This document shows, in pieces, positions 1-10,871 of a stretch of 64,000 nt of DNA. A program made the translations under genes and the position numbers. The number at the start of each line of letters is the position of its first letter. The first letter of the stretch is position 1. A model generated the notes under the pieces. It ran no database searches, was not told the origin of the DNA, and saw nothing but the letters and a program-made list of their open reading frames with translations. Where the stretch lies: the NCBI GenBank assembly GCA_020698575.1, contig CM036251.1, forward strand, positions 12,502,288-12,566,287, read 5' to 3'. The stretch comes from Bostrychus sinensis. Its lineage: Eukaryota > Chordata > Actinopteri > Gobiiformes > Eleotridae.

Positions 1-5
1 AAGAG

Positions 6-700
6 AAAACTTGAGTGTGCAAAAGTATGTACCCCCTCAAGTTAGTCCTCTGTAGAACCTCCTTCTGAAGGACTTTCAGCTCCAACTTTTCTAGGTTAAG
101 TGTTTATGAGCTTGATTCATAAAATCACTGGAATTTGTGCTCATTCTTCATCTAAAAACAGCTCAAGCTCCTTCAGATTGGATGCATTGTACAGCACAGT
201 TTGAGTCGTTTTCTTCAAAAAATGTCCTGTGATTAGCCCCATCCTTCACCAATGACAAATATCCGCACAGCAGGACACTGCCACCATCAGGCTTCACTTT
301 AGAGAGGGGCCACAGTCAGGTGCTAGGTTTGTGCTATCTTCTGTCCACTCTTCCACTCAGCCCAGCTCTGTGGAGTGTATGGTTCAGAGTGGTCCTGGGA
401 CAGATACAACAGTCTCTGCTGTGGAGCTCTGCAGATCTTTCAGGGTCACCTTTGGTCTTATTGTTGCCTCTCTGATGAATGCACTCCTTGCCCGGTTTGT
501 GAGTTTTAGATGGTCCTCTTTAGGCAGTTTTGGTGTGGTCGTTGTAATGATGAATTAATTAGTGTTTTGTGGCATAATGACAGGTGAACTGCAGTCAGGC
601 CAAACTTATCTATTTCTGTGACTTCTGAGGGCGAGTAACAATGGGTCTCATTTAGGGGCCTCTGTAAAAAGGGGGTACATACTTTTGGACACTCAAGTTT
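6..700. mobile_element. Nonautonomous DNA transposon with 30-bp terminal inverted repeats
   Basis: Left end 6-35 and right end 671-700 are inverted copies differing at one base; the shared outer part reads AAACTTGAGTGTGC at the left and its complement with one change at the right, and the inner part is AAAAGTATGTACCCCC. The 695-bp interior has no sustained frame. On the minus strand pieces resemble decayed class II transposon sequence (GTGGCAGTGTCCTGCTGTG and nearby), but the superfamily is unclear. It lies at the window edge, so the flanking duplication on the left cannot be judged properly. Confidence 0.7.
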
Positions 701-916
701 TTTGTTTTTCTGCCATATTTCTAATTTGCGCCACAATAAAAAAAAATAAAAAAAATTCAACTACTACTAAAAAGCAATTACATTTACATACACAGGTAAT
801 ACTAATATGTATACTGCTTTTGGACCTGCGCAATTTGAAAAATATAAAACCAGACAAATAAGGCATTGTATAAAGCCCACGCTATTGTAGATAAAATGTA
901 AAAATTGGTCCTGTAG

Positions 917-1722
917 AATTTGTTTTGGTGGCAGAGGGGTTAATGTTCCTGCCTCTTACCAAGAAGGTTGTGGGTTAGATCCTCAGGCCGGCTCTCTTAG
1001 GCTACATTCAGACTGCAGGTAAAAGTGACCCAAATCTGACTTTTTTGCCCAGATGTGACAGTGTGAACAGCACAAATAGATGATTTTGTAGATAGAAGAG
1101 AAGATTTTTTCAAATGTGACCCAGGCCACTTTCATATATGCTCCTAAATCAGATATGATCTTTTACAATGTGACTGCAGTCTGAACAGCCAAGTCACTTT
1201 TCATCTGACTTTTACATCACTGAAATCCAACAGACAGCCCAATTCTGCACAGAAGGAAGCAGAAACGGGCCAGATAAAAAATAACATAAATATATAAATT
1301 AAACTTGTATTTAAGGTGACAATTCTGTTGAAGCTAAACTTGAGGGTCATATCATAACTGTACTTATGAGAAATAAGAAGACAAATAAAATGAGAAATAT
1401 TGAGAAATTAAGAGTGAGGCGCATCACTGACAGATGTATCCAAACATCTTCCACAACATCCTGAAATGAAGGTTATATTCTGTGTCAGTGAAGCCCCTCG
1501 CGTCACAGTCTCACCACTCTATTTTTTTGTTATGTTTTTTTTTTTGTGTGCATGCAGGTCACTTCAGGGCTGTAGACGGTTCACACGCGAGACTCATGGA
1601 GGTCAGATTCAAAAAGTAATGTGAGCAGCCACGCAAAAAAATCAGATTCCAACAAAAAATCAGAATTGAGCTTTAAGACCTGCAGTGTGAACATAGCCTC
1701 AGTGGAGTCTGTGGGTAAGGCT
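917..1722 (+). repeat. tRNA-related SINE-like repeat (family B) split by another element
   Basis: 917-997 (GGCAGAGGGGTTAATGTTCC, then GGGTTAGATCCTCAGGCCGG) and about 1704-1722 (GTGGAGTCTGTGGG) are two halves of a repeat whose better copy is at 32525-32870 in reverse orientation. The GGGTTnGATCC motif resembles a Pol III B box. The halves are separated by the DNA transposon at about 998-1700. Confidence 0.5.
998..1702. mobile_element. Nonautonomous DNA transposon, 'TAGGCTACATTCA' ends
   Basis: The left end TAGGCTACATTCAGACTGCAGG (1000-1021) is the inverted complement, with few changes, of the right end CCTGCAGTGTGAACATAGCCT (about 1678-1699). The roughly 700-bp body has repeated GTGACCCAAATCTGA-type motifs near both ends and no coding frame. 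A second, internally rearranged copy is at 46330-46530. The target-site duplication is not clear. Confidence 0.65.
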
Positions 1723-2801
1723 AGTTCATGACTGCATTTTCCATGTAAAAATCACAGCGCTCTCGTTTTCAATACTCGTTATTGAACTCTCTCAATCATG
1801 TGAGATGTTGGTCCCCAGGCGGATTGAGGAGTCGTTGCCATCGCTCCCCCCACCTCATAAACCTCTGTCCTGTTTAATTAAGGTATCATTTTAATGGAAA
1901 GGTCTGCGATGATTAAGGTGCTGTTGGCAGTGCTCCATCAGCGCTCTGGGACAGTGGCGTAATCAGGCCTAATCAGGTTGTCCTTGTAATTACCGCTAAC
2001 TACGCTTCCATTAGGCCTACGTGAGTTACTGAAGCTCGGGCTAATTATAGTGAAGGTCAGAGGATTCCCGGTAACTGCGCGGGTCGACAGGTGAGGCCAC
2101 GTTCCTCTAATTGGCTGTGTGTTTTGGTGATTCGGGCCTAATAAAATACAGCACTCATCTGAAGCCGGAGCGTGCGAAAGGGCAGCCTCATTACAGAGAG
2201 GACCCCCATCGGAGTGTGTTTGTCCAACACAGTAAGAGAATTAGGCCCCGAGGGACCACAAAAAGCAAGAGGATTTATTTTCAACATGAAATAACTAAAC
2301 AGTAGTTATAAGTTCTTCTCTCTGTAACATCAGTTCAAAGTCATGAGACATTTCACCGAGCTGAAGGAGAACATCAGTGGGACAGTTCACATTAGGTGTT
2401 TTGGAGATAAAGTCAGAGAGTACAGACTGTGATGGTTTGGACATTGAGTATATACAGTCATATGTAAAAGTTGATGCAGAGGTTAGAGCTGGCAGGCAGA
2501 AGTAGAAGTCCAGAGTAGAAATATTTGGATGTAGTGAAGAGGACATGAAGTTAGTTACGGCCAATAGAAATGTTCCACGTGTCCGTAACGTGTCCTGAAC
2601 GACCTCTGTAACAAACAGATGCCATTCTAGTCAATGTGTGAGTTTACACCGGCTGTATTGCAGTTCGTGTCCAACCCTCTGGCAGAAATACACAAGGAGC
2701 CTATTTTAGACAGATGCCGGAGCCCCTCTGCATAAACTTAAACAGACCAGAAGTCAGACAACCACATCAGTATGGAAACATTATGTCTTAACCGGGGACA
2801 T

Positions 2802-2815
2802 GGGGGGGGGGGGGG
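2802..2815. repeat. G14 homopolymer
   Basis: Fourteen consecutive G on the plus strand. Such a run can form intermolecular or slipped G-quadruplexes and is error-prone in assemblies. On the cadps sense strand it is poly-C. Confidence 0.9.
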
Positions 2816-2989
2816 TCACAAACAAGATTGAATACTATTAATCAGGAGTAAAAAGAAAGTATTTACATACATAGCATGTTTAACCATCGTAGAAGCACAA
2901 AAGTCACAGAAATAATATCATGATACAAAGTATTTTTTTCTATGGTTGTTTTATTTTTCAAAGGCAGTTTTTTGGGGTTTCTTTGGTAC

Positions 2990-3170
2990 CGCCTTGTGTT
3001 TGCTGATCAGTTGTTTGCCAGTCCGTGTGTACTGTAGAAATCCTACCACAAAGGGTCACAGGCTAGTGTAGTCGTTGTGCCAGGCCAAAGCCCAGATAAA
3101 TGGGGAAGGCTGAGGCAGAAAGGGAATCCGGCATAAAACCTATCACTGCAAACCACTGCACATTAGTAGG
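2990..3170 (-). repeat. SINE-like repeat (family D), minus orientation
   Basis: Contains, on the minus strand, GGTTTTATGCCGGATTCCC, then CCATTTATCTGGGCTTTGG and ACAAAGGGTCACAGGCTAG complement. The same order of motifs occurs at 17165-17245, 34195-34345, 35525-35665, 39080-39125, 48450-48500 and best at 63055-63180 (AGCCGAATGCCCTTCCTGAT ... CTTGTGACCCC). Confidence 0.5.
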
Positions 3171-3849
3171 CAGACGATTTACTCTGGTGACCATGAAAGA
3201 TAAAGAAAAAAAAAGGATTTTGTTCATTCGCTCGTATCACAGCTGTATATTAGTAGAAGTATTAGAAGACAGTTATTTTTTACAAACTCTTGGTTTGAGG
3301 TTTACATCTATAGTTATTAATTTGAGCCTGATTGAAGAATACTGCCCAGCAGAAATTACCTACAATTTCCATCCAGTTGCAATGAGTCAGCTATAATTTA
3401 AATCACACCTGATATATTTGTGTAGATTTTCAAACACATGTTCCAGCTTTCTCCTATACTCTGCTACTTACTGTGCAATTTAGTCTTGTGTGAAAGTGGA
3501 AGAAGTGGAAAATGGCTTCACACTTATAACAAAAACAAGTATGAAAGCTGGCCAGAAGCTTGAATGGCTTTTTCTGATTGCCCGAAAGAAAAATATCCTT
3601 AAAATTAATGCAGGATTAGGGAATGGACAACAATAATCACAATAACAATAATAATAGATCAAAGAAAAAAAAAAACACCTAAAAATGAATGAGCAAAATC
3701 CAGCCTTGGTTAGCATGCCACTTCACAACTATCAAAAGTGCTGTCAGAGAGAGCTGAATTTCAGAAATTGTTTCCCATCTTGACCATATATTCACCCTCT
3801 TTGTACGCTGAACATTCAGTATTGTTGTGGTGTTTCACAATCTAGATTA

Positions 3850-4389
3850 GTGGTCATAAACTGGACTGAAGGGACCCTTATGTTTTCATGCATATTTTTA
3901 AACCAATCATGGCCCCCTCTAGAACAGCATTTAGTGTCTTACAACCTTTAAAAACATTATCTGAATGAAAGAGAACTTTTTAATAAGTACTCTACTGATG
4001 ACATAAAAAAAGGATGAGGAGACCAGCAGAGGGCAGCAGAGTGCAGAGTGTTGTGGTCTTTTAAACATGATTTAAAGAATAAAAGGAACTTCACTTCCTT
4101 AAACTTTTAGTATGATGTCATTTTAATACAAAATGAAAAATGGCTGCGAGGAGTCTGTGGAAGAAGAGCTCTACACTATTTTTTGGATAAAGGAATGAGA
4201 GTAGACTGGATACAGAGAGCTTTTTGATTTGTTTTGAGGCCTCAGAACGGCCGTGCCAATGCATAGAGGATTACCTCAACAGGCATTAATAAAACAAAAC
4301 CACTCCAGGTGTGTTTTTGATGAGGGAACAACATGAAACCATACTAGAAAGCTCAGAAAAGTTGATTTTGCATAATACAGTGCCTTTAA
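3850..4389 (+). repeat. Family A interspersed repeat, copy 1
   Basis: Ordered motifs shared with copies at 23873-24396, 26375-26945 (reverse), 49240-49625 and others: CTCTAGAACAGC near the start, ACCAGCAGAGGGC, ATGATGTCATTTTA, CAAAATGAAAAATGGCTG, TTTTTTGGATAA, GAAAGCTCAGAAAAGT, ending in TTTTGCATAATACAG and CCTTTAA. Ends of the family are inverted (CTATATTATGC against GCATAATA), which suggests a nonautonomous DNA transposon of about 540 bp. Confidence 0.65.
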
Positions 4390-5426
4390 TGAAGATCTAC
4401 ACATTTTGCAAATAGATGTTTAGTAAACCGACGTGTGATTTGGAAAGCCTCAGGATATACACTCATGGTGTCTTCAAGGCTGTCAAGATCAGAAACAAAT
4501 CTGCTGCTACTGTCTGCGCACTGACACGTACGCACCACCATACTTAGCGGTTGACCCACTAAATATGTATCACAGTGTTGGACTATAACTGCTAATTAAC
4601 CTTTAAGTTGTGACTTCTCAGTCACACTACAGGAAAGAGACAGCTCCTGCAGTTTAAGGAGATAATATTTTAAGTCTGTCCACAGCAGCTCTGTTCCATC
4701 AAGCAGTGGGTGTCTAAAGTTTGTTAGAGAGGAGGCCAAAGTGACAGCTCCACTGACTCCTGTTACATTATATAACAGCCCAGTTATTCAGCTGTGACTG
4801 TGACTACTCTCACTCACCGCTCTGGAAGATGGAGAGACTTCCTCCATTACATAAGAGGTTATAGTCCTTTATATCTGGCATACAGGAGGCTTTCATTTCA
4901 ACTGTGCAAAAATGTAATAGTTAAAAATGGAATAACCATACAGTCTGGTGAAGTCTCATCGCAACTCTTCGTACAAACTGTATATCATAAAAAGTTGCTA
5001 ACTTTTCCAATTTCCAAGGGGAACCTATGCTTCAATGAGTGTTTTCACGCCTGCAAGTCCAAACCAAGGCCAAGGACAATGATTGTGTTACTTCAAGAAA
5101 AAATATGGTCTATTTCTACTTTTCTTATCAAAGGTCAAATTATTTGCCTTGGCTTAATTTGCAGCTCTATTAAGCGATCCATGTGTTGGCTGAGTCCTGG
5201 CCTTTTACTTTACTACTATACCATCTTCAGCACCACACCAACATTTTTTTAATATGTGCACAAAGTAAACAATAAACAGTTAATTAGCTTTACTGTAAGT
5301 GTTTTTGTAGTCCTTTACTTTATCTTCCACCAAAAAGGTCAACATGCAAACATGCAAATTAAGACAATCAGGCCAATTGCTTGCTTAATGCCAGTGCGGT
5401 GCTGTGGGCTCTCTGAGTGAACTCAC

Positions 5427-5548
5427 TGTGGTCTGGAGGCTTCGGCCTGGTCCGTCTGCAGCTTCTCCCCTCCCTCCACCTCCATCGTGCAGTAAACAAT
5501 CCTGTTGGGAGCCACGGACTTCAGGCCCTGCACCTCCATGATCACTAT
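5427..5548 (-). CDS. cadps: CADPS/CAPS exon encoding the start of the C2 domain (40 codons + 2 nt)
   Basis: CADPS-family exon of 122 bp; acceptor GTCCACAG then IVIMEVQGLKSVAPNRIVYC, TMEVEGGEKLQTDQAEASRP and two bases CA of a split glutamine codon, donor CA|GTGAGT (phase 2). It continues the LE of the preceding exon to give the first strands of the C2 domain, a lipid/Ca2+-binding fold N-terminal to the PH domain in CAPS proteins. The ending SRPQ matches CADPS as I remember it, where CADPS2 has SKPT. The following exon (expected to begin by completing Q and then WGTQGDF) is not found in 1-5426, so that intron extends beyond the left edge. Confidence 0.96.
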
Positions 5549-6867
5549 CTGTGGACACCAACACCAACAAAGACACAAGAAACAACCATAGTTAATGAAC
5601 AGATGCAGTGATGAACGTTTAATTGTGGAGTATACTTTTATTCATTTGGGGTACAACCTGGAAAATATCCAGTTAATTGCAGGGCTAACACTTAAAGACA
5701 AACACTGAGCCAATCTCTCATTTATTCACTATAGTGAGGCTTTGTACTTGGTAGATAAAATGTGCAAAAACTGTAAATACTACCTCCAGCAACTATGGAC
5801 CTTAGACAGCAGAGCAGACCCTGGATAGTGGCCAGTTAGTCACAGCGCTGACACAGAAACATAAACACAAACCGTCAACCTTTCACTCTCACATTTATCC
5901 ACTACTGGAAATTTATGGTAGAGTCACATCAAAAGCGACTCAATCCTATGTATGCTGAGTGACGCAAATCAAGCGACCTGAGTGTAGTTTAGAGCTGAAG
6001 ACAAGAACTGAAGTCAACTTTGCGTCATCGCTGAAGTGACCGCCAATCTCAGAGCAAGAGTTGGTGTTTGAAACCTCCCGCCCCTCATCAGAGACCTGAG
6101 GGTGGGCTGGCAACACAAATAGAGCAAACTCAGCTTAGGAAAGCGATATGGTTGCCCTTAGTGTGAGTCCACCATTAGAGTCACCAGCTTCTCATCTCCA
6201 CAGTAAAATCTAGAGTAGGCCAACAGTCTACCAGTCCCTACTACATAAACATCTCATGATACTAAATGTTTTATCTTGATTCTTGTAGTGGACAAAAGCC
6301 ATTAATTGTACCCACAACTTCAACCTGGAGCCAGCTGAAAGTATTATGTCATCTAAAATGCACCAGATTGCAGGAAATTACATCTGTTTTGTTCAAACTT
6401 TTCGGGGGGAGGGCCCCCAGACCCCCTTTGCAAACCATAGCCTCATACACTTACAATAGAGATATCCACATGAACACCTGCTTCAAGACATACAAATATA
6501 ATACACCCCCTACTCGTCCTGCCAAAAAAAATTCAGGGATTTTTTTTTTTTTTTTTTTGCTTTAACCCCTGTTATAAATGAGGAAATCTAAGAAAAATGT
6601 CACTATCTTTCCATTCATTTATTTTCTTTTTTTTCAGGACTGCAGAGGACTGGAGCCTATCCCAGCAGCTTCTGGCTGTACAGGCTCCATTAACTCCAAT
6701 TAACAACCGATTATTCACTATGCTTAAATTAGATTCGCCCACACACAGGAAGGCTTTTGGATGATGTGAGGAAGCCACTATGGACCACCACAATGTTTTC
6801 TAATGTGCATATTTGTCTTTATATTATGACATGCAGTATGTAAAGTGGACACAGTGGCTACATTCAC
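5549..6867 (-). other. cadps intron, 1.3 kb
   Basis: No coding signal. It includes a T-rich run at 6541-6558 (antisense to the gene, so A-rich in the pre-mRNA) and a degenerate family-B repeat at about 6620-6790 (GGACTGGAGCCTATCCCAGC, then TGTGAGGAAGCC). The rest looks unique. Confidence 0.7.
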
Positions 6868-7101
6868 CTCTAAATTAAAAGACAGCACGACGTCGGACTT
6901 GGACAAGATGTCTCCCTCGTCCCCCATGTCCAGGAAGGAGTTGTTGACCGATGAGCGTTTGAGTTTCTGCTTGAAGTCCGGTCCTCCTTTAGACACAGGT
7001 AAACTCTCCAGATTGGCCATGAGCAGGTTCACTGAGGACCGCAGCTCCTCCACGTACATCGCCTCCATGTCCGGAGACACCAGCTTAGGGTATCTCCTCT
7101 C
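6868..7101 (-). CDS. cadps: CADPS/CAPS exon leading into the C2 domain (78 codons)
   Basis: CADPS-family exon of 234 bp, phase 0 at both ends. Acceptor TTCAG is followed by ERRYPKLVSPDMEAMYVEEL, RSSVNLLMANLESLPVSKGG, then a divergent, serine-rich piece, and SKSDVVLSFNLE; donor is GAG|GTGAAT. The last residues are the first beta strand of the C2 domain, completed by the next exon. LESLPVSKGGP and SFLDMGDE are nearer to remembered CADPS than CADPS2 (LESMPVSKGG without P, SIIDMGEE). Compared with the mammalian form, one residue seems to be missing between FK and QKLKRS, and the linker is shorter by one or two residues. No frameshift or stop is seen. Confidence 0.96.
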
Positions 7102-7194
7102 CTGAAGACAAAGACACATCATACTGGAGAAGTACTGCAGTTTTTACTGGGGTACTGTTACTTCTAAAAAATATTACTCAGCACGCTCACTCAC

Positions 7195-7275
7195 CCTGGC
7201 GATCTTCTCGGCGAGCTGCAGCCTCCCGTCCAGCTCTCGTCTGATCTGTGCGGCCTGTTCGTCCACGTTGTCTAA
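7195..7275 (-). CDS. cadps: CADPS/CAPS exon (27 codons)
   Basis: Short CADPS-family exon, 81 bp, phase 0 at both ends. Minus-strand acceptor TTTCTCAG precedes LDNVDEQAAQIRRELDGRLQ and LAEKIAR, followed by donor AGG|GTGAGT. This acidic, glutamine- and arginine-rich stretch probably forms a helix. It follows directly on the NACQ end of the 31626-31294 exon, which restores the expected NACQLDN junction. Only 93 bp of intron separate it from the next exon, in contrast to the 24-kb intron upstream. Confidence 0.95.
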
Positions 7276-7479
7276 CTGAGAAACACAGAGAGTAATGGAG
7301 GCCAGGTCAGGTTACTACAGTCACAAAAAATCAATAAATATCATCACAGAGCAAAGAAAATACATTAAATGGATTTTAAAGTCCAATTAGTATCGACAGA
7401 CTAATAGTTGGTAATTAACCCATCAAACATTTTAGACTCAAGGATCATTTGTTTTTGGTGGTTATTGTCACGATTATTC

Positions 7480-7595
7480 ACACACTTTTAGTTAGATAAT
7501 GTTTTAAAAGGCTGTAAAATGTGCAGCGCTGTTCTAGAAGTGACCAAGATTAGTTTAAAAAAATATGAATGAAAGCATAATGTAGCTCCTTGAAC
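7480..7595 (-). repeat. Family A repeat fragment
   Basis: Terminal part of family A in reverse orientation: GCGCTGTTCTAGAAGTGACC, ending GAAAGCATAATGTAGCTCCTT, complement of the CTATATTATGC start seen at 23873. Confidence 0.55.
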
Positions 7596-8111
7596 AAATC
7601 TCTGTTTTTTTTTATCAGCAGAGACGACTTAACTCTACGACAGGATTCTGACACTTTACCGACTGTCTCTCCTTGCTCTCTCCCTCACTACTCCACTGTA
7701 TACTGTCTAATAAAGGCTAAAAAAGGTCAAAACATATAAAAAAAAAGAAAACAAAACAAAAACACTCTTTGCATTAAAAAAAAAAAATCTTTCAAGAAAG
7801 TATGGCAAAACCTGCTTTAGAGAGCCACTCATGTTTCTTGTTGTTTGTGCTGTGGGATTTGGCACCAAAACAGCAAGTTTTTTTAGTGCTGCCAAAAGCC
7901 AACAAACAAAATGACTTAACCCTTCTGTCCCTTTTAAAAAAAGTTAAGTTGTTACTGTTCAGTGACAAAAGTAAGAAATGTATGTAAATGTAAAATGTAT
8001 ACTTTAATATTTTTTCTACCTTTTTTTGCATAAATCATTTATTTTATTTAAAAAAAAAAGACTTTTTTTTATGTTTTCAAAGCAAAGTCGATTTTCTTTT
8101 TATTTTATTTA

Positions 8112-8113
<2 letters not shown>

Positions 8114-8164
<51 letters not shown>
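8114..8164. repeat. (TG)n microsatellite, about 25 units
   Basis: Uninterrupted alternating TG over roughly 51 bases. Alternating purine-pyrimidine tracts of this length can adopt Z-DNA and are usually length-polymorphic. Confidence 0.95.
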
Positions 8165-8166
<2 letters not shown>

Positions 8167-8689
8167 TAGGTGGAGCCAGCAACATTTATTTTTAGAGATC
8201 TTTAAATTCCAGTGTTGATGGCAATCTTTGCCTTACCCTAGGCTGTAATAATCCCTTCTAAAAAATCCATTTTGCATTTGGAATACTGACAATAATTAAT
8301 TTATTGTGTGTGTTTTTTACGCCAAAAAAATTAGATGCTATTACATACACTGGCATAAAAAAGGATTAAAATTCAAAAAAATATTAAATATTTGGTATTT
8401 ATGATCAGTGCACAAGTTGATTAAAAGATTTATGCAAAAAAAAGGTAGAAAAAATATGAACGTATACATTTTCTATGTTTTGTTGACAAGGACACTTAAC
8501 AGGAGAAATGTAACAAATTTAGTTAGTGTAAAAATGAATATTAGATTTGTGTTTAGAATATAAAAATTAGTGATAAAATACACACCTCAGCCAAATTTCA
8601 TAGAAAAAGTTAGAACCACTGCAAAGTTATTTAAAAAATTTAATGTGGCAAAATTTTTGCCTTAACGTATTAGGGCACAAGGGTTAATG

Positions 8690-9815
8690 TAACTAAACTG
8701 GTAGTGATCAAATTCAGGTAACACTAAGCTGTCCCATTTCTATGTTCAAGCTGTACATTTTGTTTTCTTCACTTGTTATGCCATATCTGAATTATTGTGT
8801 GGAGGTTTGGGCAAAAAAGTATATAGTCAGCCACCAATTGTGCAATTTATTTATTTTCCACCATAATTTGCAAATAAATTCTTTAAAAATCAGACGATGT
8901 GATTTTCTGGATTTTTTTTCTCATTTTGTCTCTCATAGTTGAGGTATACCTATGATGAAAATTGCAGGCCTCTCTCATCTTTTTAAGTGGGAGAACTTGC
9001 ACAATTGGTGGCTGACGAAATACTTTTTTGCCCCACTGTAACTTACAGTCATTACTCATACTTCAAAAGAGAGAATTAAGGATAGTTAATATTGTTGGAT
9101 ATAGAGAGCACACAGACAGTCTGTTTTTAAAGTCACAGGAACTAAAATTAATGGATTTGGTTAAATTTAAAACTTTAATAATTGTGTTTAAGGCAAGGAA
9201 AAATATACTCCCAGGTAATATTCAGAAACTGTTTTGTGACAGAGAGGGGGGTTATTTTTTAAGAGGAGAATTAAACTTTAAAAAGTTTGTGGGGTGGATT
9301 TGTGGAACAGGCAGGGGGATGACTTGAAGAGAAGTGCAAATATTGACCAATTTAAAAAAAAGTTATAAAAAATGAGGAGCAGTTGGGCTGATCGCTATTG
9401 GGATAAACTGAATTGCTGTGGATTGAGAAAGGTTTCTAAAGTTTTGAATGGGTTGTGGAAAAAGAAAGACTGTTGACTCTTATTATGGAGAAACTGATTA
9501 TCTCTTGTAATTGTGCTTTATGAATCGGATGAATGGGTTAATTGTTTTGGTAATTTCGCAAAAACAAAAAAAGAAAATGAATAAGTTTATTTTTGAATCA
9601 ATTTACTTTGGCAGTTTAAGGTGCTATAATGTTAATAGTAATGTCTACTGGCAGTATGTGGATCAAAAAAACACAAGGTATAAAATAAAAGATAAGTGAG
9701 TACATACGTTTTACTTCAACCTACTCCTTTTTGAACACACTGTTTTGTTTGCTTGTTTTTATTATCTTTTTATATGACCAAGTTTGAAATAAAAATCTAT
9801 CAATCAATCAATCAA
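8690..9815 (+). mobile_element. 5'-truncated LINE, 3' end of reverse transcriptase ORF
   Basis: Two frame segments encode the C-terminal part of a non-LTR reverse transcriptase: before 8809 MPYLNYCVEVW, and after 9038 NLQSLLILQKRELRIVNIVG, HTDSLFLKSQELKLMDLVKF and KARKNILPGNIQKLF. The pattern 'YLNYC.EVW ... LQKR..RI' is typical of fish L2/CR1/Rex-type LINEs; I do not assign the clade. The coding part is interrupted by a small transposon at 8809-9037. After the ORF come a few hundred bases, a TGAAATAAAAATC motif and an (ATCA)n tail at 9799-9815, the expected LINE 3' end. It is an inactive copy. Confidence 0.8.
8809..9037. mobile_element. MITE with 35-bp inverted repeats inserted in the LINE
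   Basis: Left repeat 8811-8845 and right repeat 8997-9031 are inverted copies with two mismatches; both contain GTCAGCCACCAATTGTGCAA. The right end continues CCCCACTG followed by TA, a Tc1/mariner-type target. The element separates EVW from NLQSL of the LINE frame, so it inserted after the LINE. It is a widespread type in fish genomes. Confidence 0.85.
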
Positions 9816-10871
9816 AGCTGTTTCAATACATGTCCCTGCCTTTGTTATTGCCACACAGAAAAAACACCTACACAAAACTGAAATATCTTGCCACAAGTTA
9901 GAGTAAAAGTTATCACTATCATCAGTTAGGACGCTCCTCTGAGTCAACCCAGCGATAAAAGCAGCGCATGAAATAATTAGCTCTGATTCAAAATATGTCG
10001 GTGATGAGACAGAGATGGACAGCGGCGGTGACAGTCTGATGAGCGATCGGAAATCAGTCTCAACATTTTGATTGATTTATCCAGTAATTGTTGCTTCTAT
10101 TTGCTAAATGCATTGACTTCCATTTTAGATAAAGACAAGCAGAACGTCCTGACTCTGAATGGGTTTGACACAGAGATAAGGAGATGGCTTTGACAACTAA
10201 AAATTTAATTGGATCCATCACAGAGCATGTTTCAGGTTTCTAAATGTAGACTTGCTGTATTTTTAAAGTTAGTCTTTAGGCTATGGAGTGTTTCTTTTCT
10301 GAGGTTGTCTAACACATTACCACTGCCGTTATAAAGGGACTAGACAGAGGTTTCTTGAAGTGATGGGGTCACGGACAAAGCCAAATTACTCAGGTTTTGG
10401 ACTTGTCAGATTGCTGTAAAGACAGACGAGACACTGGTCCGAGCTTTGGTAGAAGTTCTGAGGTCGGAAAGTTTTCTCAATGTGACTAAGAAGTGATGTG
10501 GCGTGGACTTCATACGAGATCATCATTCAACAGCAAAACTAAATTATATCCATGGTGAGGCAAGCCATATCAATTCTATCTTTGAACTTGGTAGAATCAA
10601 AAGATGGAAGAAGCCCATCTGCATTCAAGTAAAAGTTCTGCTTACTTTACGGAAGTAAAATTTTGAAATTACATAACAAAATCTATAGTGATATTGCTGC
10701 TGCCACTCATATTTTTCATTACTACTACGACTACCACTAGCAGACCTTCTGGTTGTGAGCTGAGAGTACAACCAGGTTTGGCCACCAATTCAGAGACTTC
10801 ATGGATAAAACCTCGAAGTCATTTGTTTTTTTGTTTTTTTATCCTTTTTTATCCTTGCCCAGTCGTTCTAT

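Larger units (their letters stand above)
1..5426 (-). other. Intron 3' of the last visible cadps exon (partial)
   Basis: No exon-like block with splice signals was found. It holds two nonautonomous DNA transposons (6-700, about 998-1700), a repeat-poor block at 1795-2270, a 14-base G run at 2802-2815, a SINE-like piece near 2990-3170 and a family-A repeat at 3850-4389. The open frame at 4794-5252 shows no recognisable domain. Nothing specific was recognised in 2300-2990, 3180-3840 or 4400-5400. Confidence 0.6.

Noticed and set aside
4794..5252. Plus-strand open frame of 152 codons
   Set aside because: No recognisable motif, composition like the surrounding intron, no splice or promoter context and on the strand opposite to cadps. 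A frame of this length is possible by chance.
5385..5611. Frames of 66 and 64 codons at the C2 exon
   Set aside because: They are off-frame readings of the cadps exon at 5427-5548, which alone shows family motifs and matching splice sites.
6845..7105. Plus-strand frame of 86 codons
   Set aside because: Antisense shadow of the cadps exon at 6868-7101.
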